NCBI RefSeq assembly: GCF_025244725.1
Contig: NZ_CP104203.1
Span: forward strand, 4,309,613 to 4,373,612
DNA: 64,000 nucleotides
From: Chryseobacterium oranimense
GTDB lineage: Bacteria; Bacteroidota; Bacteroidia; Flavobacteriales; Weeksellaceae
Direction: 5' to 3'
Program-made: the position numbers and the translations under genes
The notes under the pieces: model-generated
Seen by the model: only the letters and a program-made list of their open reading frames with translations
What the model was told of the DNA's origin: nothing
Databases searched by the model: none
In this document: positions 60,796 to 64,000 of the stretch, one piece after another
How the letters are laid out: every line of letters begins with the position of its first letter
How positions within the stretch are numbered: the stretch's first letter is position 1

Positions 60796-61482
60796 ATGAA
60801 AAAGATCATCATTCCGTTTTTCTGTGCCGTACTGTTCTCAGTTCCGGCAACAGCTCAGAAAACCAGTGCAGCTCCCGCAAAGACGGAAGTCGTAAAATCT
60901 AAACTTACACCAAAAGATGTTGTAGATAACTACTTTAAAGCTTTAGGAGGTAAAAGTAAACTGGAAGCAGTAAAGTCTACAATTATTGATAATACACTTA
61001 ATGTTCAGGGTATGGATATCACCATGAGCACCATGAAGCAGGGCAATAAATTTAAGTCCGTGCAAACTGCTATGGGCCAGAAAGTTTCCCAGGTATTTGA
61101 CGGTGAAAAAGGATACATAGACAGAGCAGGCCAGAAAACCGATTTCCCGGCGGATAATATCGCTGAACTTAAAAAAGGAACTACTATTGAAGCATTGGCT
61201 TTTAATCCTTCCAATTTTAAAGATGTAACAACAGAAAAGTTAGATGCCAAAGACTATAATGTATTGTCTTCGGACAAAGGAAAATTTTACTTTGATGCTG
61301 CTACCGGACTTTTATACAAATCTTCTGCAGGAGAAGGAAGTGTTACCGTGAAAAACTATATGACGGTGGAAGACATAAAATTCCCTTCCGAAGTGGATCT
61401 TGAAGGAAAAGGTCAGAAAATGACGATAAAAACAACTAAGATTGTTCTCAACAAAGGAGTTTCTGATGCCGATTTCAAATAA
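60796..61482 (+). CDS. LolA-like exported lipoprotein-sorting-type protein
   Basis: A 228-residue protein with a signal peptide (FFCAVLFSVPATAQ). After an Ala/Thr/Lys-rich stretch, KDVVDNYFKALGGKSKLEAVKS and the repeated antiparallel strands to KNYMTVEDIKFPSEVDLEGKGQKMTIK match the half-barrel fold shared by LolA and outer-membrane lipoprotein-sorting proteins. It probably binds hydrophobic ligands in the periplasm. The specific role, including whether it transports lipoproteins, is not shown. Confidence 0.72.
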   Translation: MKKIIIPFFCAVLFSVPATAQKTSAAPAKTEVVKSKLTPKDVVDNYFKALGGKSKLEAVKSTIIDNTLNVQGMDITMSTMKQGNKFKSVQTAMGQKVSQVFDGEKGYIDRAGQKTDFPADNIAELKKGTTIEALAFNPSNFKDVTTEKLDAKDYNVLSSDKGKFYFDAATGLLYKSSAGEGSVTVKNYMTVEDIKFPSEVDLEGKGQKMTIKTTKIVLNKGVSDADFK

Positions 61483-61503
61483 AAATTGATATTTTTAAAG
61501 TTT

Positions 61504-61532
61504 AAAAGCCGGATATTTTCCGGCTTTTTTTA
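61504..61532 (+). terminator. Terminator after the LolA-like gene
   Basis: A perfect 9-bp stem (AAAGCCGGA / TCCGGCTTT) with a T tract. Confidence 0.85.
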
Positions 61533-61607
61533 TAGTGAAATAACTTTAACTCAACTTTAACTATAATGTGAAGTTCACTACCTATTCAAGTGATAAATGG
61601 TTAATAA

Positions 61608-61633
61608 AAAACCGCAGATCAATCTGCGGTTTT
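61608..61633 (-). terminator. Terminator of the DUF6427-DUF3109 operon
   Basis: A perfect 12-bp stem (AAAACCGCAGAT / ATCTGCGGTTTT) with a 2-base loop, 2 bases past the DUF3109 stop; the minus-strand T tract follows. Confidence 0.8.
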
Positions 61634-61635
61634 AT

Positions 61636-62220
61636 TTAAGAGCCATAAGCGGCTTTCCATTCATCGGCAGCTTCGCACAGAACATTGTAAAAATCTTCGC
61701 CGTACTTCCTGGTCAGCGGAGTTTTCAGGAATTTGTAGACAGGAACCTGCAGCTCTTTTCCAAGCGTACAGGCATCGCTGCACACACTCCACTCGTGGTA
61801 GTTCAGGGCAGTAAAAGTAGAATATTCCGTAACACGGATCGGGTATAGGTGGCAGGAAATAGGTTTTTGCCAGTCTACAGCGCCATCTTCATAAGCTTTT
61901 TCAATGCCACATTTTGTGATTCCTTTTTCATCAAAAGTTACATAAGCACATTCGCGGTCCTCCACCATAGGCGTAACGTACATTCCGTCCATAGGATCAG
62001 TGGTCCATGTGCCTTGCTCTTCAAGGGCTTTGATGCCTTCCTGGGTAAGGTACGGCTTTATTTTATCAAAAATACTGTCTAAAATCTCAAGTTCGTCCTT
62101 ATCTAGCGGAGCACCTACATCTCCTTCCACACAACATGCACCTTTACATTTCGAAAGGTTGCAAACAAATTCTTCGGAAAATACATCCTCTGAAATCAAT
62201 TTATCGTCTATCTGAATCAT
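61636..62220 (-). CDS. DUF3109 family protein (YkgJ-like Cys cluster)
   Basis: A 194-residue cytoplasmic protein. Its Cys layout, VCNLSKCKGACCVEGDVGAPL, then ECAYVTFDEKGITKCGIEKAYEDG and SCHLYPIRV and CSDACTLG, is that of the DUF3109/YkgJ family, which is thought to bind zinc or an iron-sulfur cluster. Function unknown. It follows DUF6427 by 5 bases on the same strand. Confidence 0.92.
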   Translation of the reverse strand: MIQIDDKLISEDVFSEEFVCNLSKCKGACCVEGDVGAPLDKDELEILDSIFDKIKPYLTQEGIKALEEQGTWTTDPMDGMYVTPMVEDRECAYVTFDEKGITKCGIEKAYEDGAVDWQKPISCHLYPIRVTEYSTFTALNYHEWSVCSDACTLGKELQVPVYKFLKTPLTRKYGEDFYNVLCEAADEWKAAYGS

Positions 62221-62225
62221 AATCT

Positions 62226-63131
62226 TTAAAATAAATTAAAATATGTACCTGCTTTAAAAGCAATCATACTTATAATGATAAGCCACAGGCTTACCTCCTG
62301 CATCCAGTACTTAGGCAAAAATCTCATCATCCTGCTCAGGATAATACTTGATGGGAATGCCAGGAGCAGTAAATACTCGTAATTTTTATTCATATACAGA
62401 ATAATGGTAACCAGCTGTGCCAGCGAAAATACAAGCAGGAATGTGTATTTGTAGCGGCTTATAGGGCTTTTCTTATTGTAGTTTTTAAAATGGTCGTACA
62501 CTGCATAAATAAGCATCAGCAGAACAGGAACCAACGGCAGCAGGTCCGTATAATCCGTCATAGGTCTCATCCTTCCAAACGGGAAATAATCAATATTCCA
62601 TGTAGTGAAGTGGAAAAAGAACATAATGGAAAAATAACTGAATGCAATCAGTACAATTCCCAAAAGAAACCTGAAGAGGTTTAAGCTTATTTTTTGAGAA
62701 GTAGCAATAACGTGAACAATCACGAAAAGGGCCATAGGCCAAGTAGTGGGCAGGAAAATAAAGTTGAGCGCTACAATAGCTCCTACCAGGACATAGGATT
62801 TCTTCCTTATATCTTCATCAGCACTCGTCAGAAGCAGTAAGAGAAAGGAATTGGTAAGCAGCGAAACGGCAATTCCGATGTCCAGATTTCCCGGATACAG
62901 CCCGAAAATAAAAAACGTATATAAAAACAACGGCAGATGCGTCTGGTAATTAAGGGCAATACTGTGAAAACAGAAATATCCCAAAGCAATCCCAAGAAAA
63001 GTTATTCCGGCGATAATGGCTTCGTAGGTGTTGAAATTCAGTATGTTAAATATTACGACTACTAAAAGAAGAAAACCAATATAAACAGGAATTGAAAAAA
63101 TATTGCTTTCTTTTGAAAGTAATTTAAACAT
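62226..63131 (-). CDS. DUF6427 multi-pass membrane protein
   Basis: A 301-residue membrane protein with roughly nine hydrophobic helices and short loops. The wording (NTYEAIIAGITFLGIALGYF, TTWNIDYFPFGRMRPM) fits DUF6427, a flavobacterial family usually near DUF6341. It is the promoter-proximal gene of a two-gene operon with DUF3109. No transporter or enzyme motif is visible. Confidence 0.8.
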   Translation of the reverse strand: MFKLLSKESNIFSIPVYIGFLLLVVVIFNILNFNTYEAIIAGITFLGIALGYFCFHSIALNYQTHLPLFLYTFFIFGLYPGNLDIGIAVSLLTNSFLLLLLTSADEDIRKKSYVLVGAIVALNFIFLPTTWPMALFVIVHVIATSQKISLNLFRFLLGIVLIAFSYFSIMFFFHFTTWNIDYFPFGRMRPMTDYTDLLPLVPVLLMLIYAVYDHFKNYNKKSPISRYKYTFLLVFSLAQLVTIILYMNKNYEYLLLLAFPSSIILSRMMRFLPKYWMQEVSLWLIIISMIAFKAGTYFNLF

Positions 63132-63137
63132 TTTTTA

Positions 63138-63155
63138 TAAATTTGTACAAAGTTA
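63138..63155. promoter_or_regulatory. Back-to-back -7 boxes for DUF6427 (-) and DUF6341 (+)
   Basis: TAAATTTG on the plus strand (63138-63145, 28 bases before 63174) and TAACTTTG on the minus strand (63148-63155, 16 bases before the 63131 start) are separated by two bases. The two genes thus have converging, overlapping promoters in a 42-bp spacer. Confidence 0.6.
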
Positions 63156-63173
63156 ATTTAAAAAAGGAAAATA

Positions 63174-63407
63174 ATGACGTCTTTCTGGTTATTCTTAAGT
63201 AAAGTTTTCAAATTTACATTTGGTTTTTTTGATACATTTGGAAATGTTCTAAACTGGATTTTATTTATCGTTTGCTGTACGTTATTTACTTACTGGTGCT
63301 ATGTATTGGTGGTAAAACTAAGCGGTGATAAAGACAAAGACTATTATTCTCCAACTGAGGGTAAGAACCCTTACTACGATCCTAAGATCTACAAAAAAGA
63401 AGGTTAA
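63174..63407 (+). CDS. DUF6341 small membrane protein
   Basis: A 77-residue protein with a hydrophobic N-terminal half (FLSKVFKFTFGFFDTFGNVLNWILFIVCCTLFTYWCYVLVV), giving one or two helices, and a polar tail rich in Lys, Tyr and Pro (DYYSPTEGKNPYYDPKIY). The pattern fits DUF6341, found next to DUF6427 in flavobacteria. Function unknown; a small partner of DUF6427 is an inference. Confidence 0.8.
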   Translation: MTSFWLFLSKVFKFTFGFFDTFGNVLNWILFIVCCTLFTYWCYVLVVKLSGDKDKDYYSPTEGKNPYYDPKIYKKEG

Positions 63408-63424
63408 TTAATTGGTTATATAGT

Positions 63425-63462
63425 AAAAAACCGATCGGACATTAGTCTGATCGGTTTTTTTA
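63425..63462. terminator. Terminator between DUF6341 (+) and universal stress protein (-)
   Basis: A 16-bp stem with one G-U pair (AAAAAACCGATCGGAC / GTCTGATCGGTTTTTT) serves convergent genes. Confidence 0.85.
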
Positions 63463-63485
63463 TTAACGATTAAAATTTACTTTTT

Positions 63486-63923
63486 CTAGTCGTGGATGGG
63501 AAGTACGAGTACCGGAACGTGGGAATCTTTCGTAAGCCCTTTCGTAAGACTGCCTACAAATACATCATAAATCCCGCTTCTTCCGTGTGATCCCATAACG
63601 ATATAATCCGCATTTTTAGCTTTTGCATATTCCAGGATAGTATCCTTTGCGATTCCTTGTTTTAAGAGGTGCTCACAGTCCACATCATGGGCAATAATCC
63701 TTTGCTCGATCTTATTAAGCTGTATCAGCTCATCTCTGATCTCGTTCGCTTCTACTTCAGGAAAATATTGATATCCCATATCACCGATAGCAAAACCTAT
63801 ATCTGAAGGCGCTACGTGAATCAAAAAAATTCTGCCGTTCAACTGTTTTGCAAATTTTACGGCTCCATCTACAAGCTGTTCTGTTTTGTCCCCAAAATCT
63901 ACGGGTAGTACAATATTTATCAT
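63486..63923 (-). CDS. Universal stress protein
   Basis: A 145-residue UspA-fold protein. It starts INIVLPVDFGDKTEQLVDGAVKFAKQ and ends with the ATP-binding-type YIVMGSHGRSGIYDVFVGSLTKGLTKDSHVPVLVLP, the G-2x-G-9x-G(S/T) signature of the nucleotide-binding subgroup. It probably acts in stress adaptation as a small ATP-binding dimer. No partner gene is in the window. Confidence 0.92.
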   Translation of the reverse strand: MINIVLPVDFGDKTEQLVDGAVKFAKQLNGRIFLIHVAPSDIGFAIGDMGYQYFPEVEANEIRDELIQLNKIEQRIIAHDVDCEHLLKQGIAKDTILEYAKAKNADYIVMGSHGRSGIYDVFVGSLTKGLTKDSHVPVLVLPIHD

Positions 63924-64000
63924 GACCTTTAATTTTGTATTCTAAAGATAAGAAAAAAATGACAGAGTTTATGTTAAATAACTTATAATATTAATTGCCG

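Overview
The window looks like a piece of chromosome from a flavobacterium of the Chryseobacterium type (Bacteroidota, Weeksellaceae). Supporting signs are AT-rich spacers, promoters with the Bacteroidota -7 box TAnnTTTG and no Shine-Dalgarno signals, type IX secretion (T9SS) C-terminal sorting domains, and lineage-restricted families such as DUF4290, DUF6705, DUF6427 and DUF6341. The genus is inferred from protein resemblance, not computed.

Layout. 1-9.3 kb: rpmB (cut by the window edge), a T9SS-sorted FG-GAP protein, lnt, a divergent HxlR regulator and SnoaL-like pair, then proC, murB, a lipoprotein and an aminotransferase on the minus strand. 9.6-16.6 kb: a T9SS fibronectin protein, a DUF1801 protein, a YiiX-like lipoprotein, an orphan NIL-domain protein behind a palindromic operator, a LemA/DUF2207 pair and an XRE regulator. 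16.7-19.9 kb: an AT-rich accessory patch with a lipoprotein that has a conserved-looking head, a Gly-rich linker and an HExxH tail, followed by two unknown exported proteins and a decayed DUF6705 gene; it resembles a polymorphic-toxin locus. 20-27.2 kb: murA with Asp in place of the catalytic Cys, DUF4290, a GH13 amylase resembling archaeal enzymes, a DCC protein, a haem-binding protein and katG. 27.3-33.7 kb: a surface protein, then a compact class I lanthipeptide-like RiPP cluster (precursor, VKOR-thioredoxin fusion, full-length LanB). 33.8-39.7 kb: tRNA-Gln, der, a four-helix-bundle cassette flanked by inverted repeats, upp, a hydrolase, comF and a RamB-like regulator. 39.8-47.9 kb: the glyoxylate shunt genes aceB and aceA facing that regulator across a perfect 22-bp palindrome, then a thioesterase, queD, an LpxH-like enzyme, a LuxE-like enzyme, a PD-(D/E)XK-like protein and an aquaporin. 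48-55.2 kb: a DUF5715-like protein, a two-component operon whose kinase lacks a standard start codon, a DUF2235 hydrolase and an ABC-F ATPase. 55.2-64 kb: a long inverted repeat, a metal-uptake-like TonB receptor locus, tig, a LolA-like protein, DUF3109/DUF6427, DUF6341 and a universal stress protein.

Most of the window is housekeeping. The accessory systems that stand out are the RiPP cluster at 28.8-33.7 kb, the toxin-like patch at 16.7-19.9 kb, the four-helix-bundle cassette at 35.5-35.9 kb, and the regulator/palindrome pair controlling (by inference) the glyoxylate shunt. No insertion sequence, prophage, CRISPR array or rRNA operon was seen.
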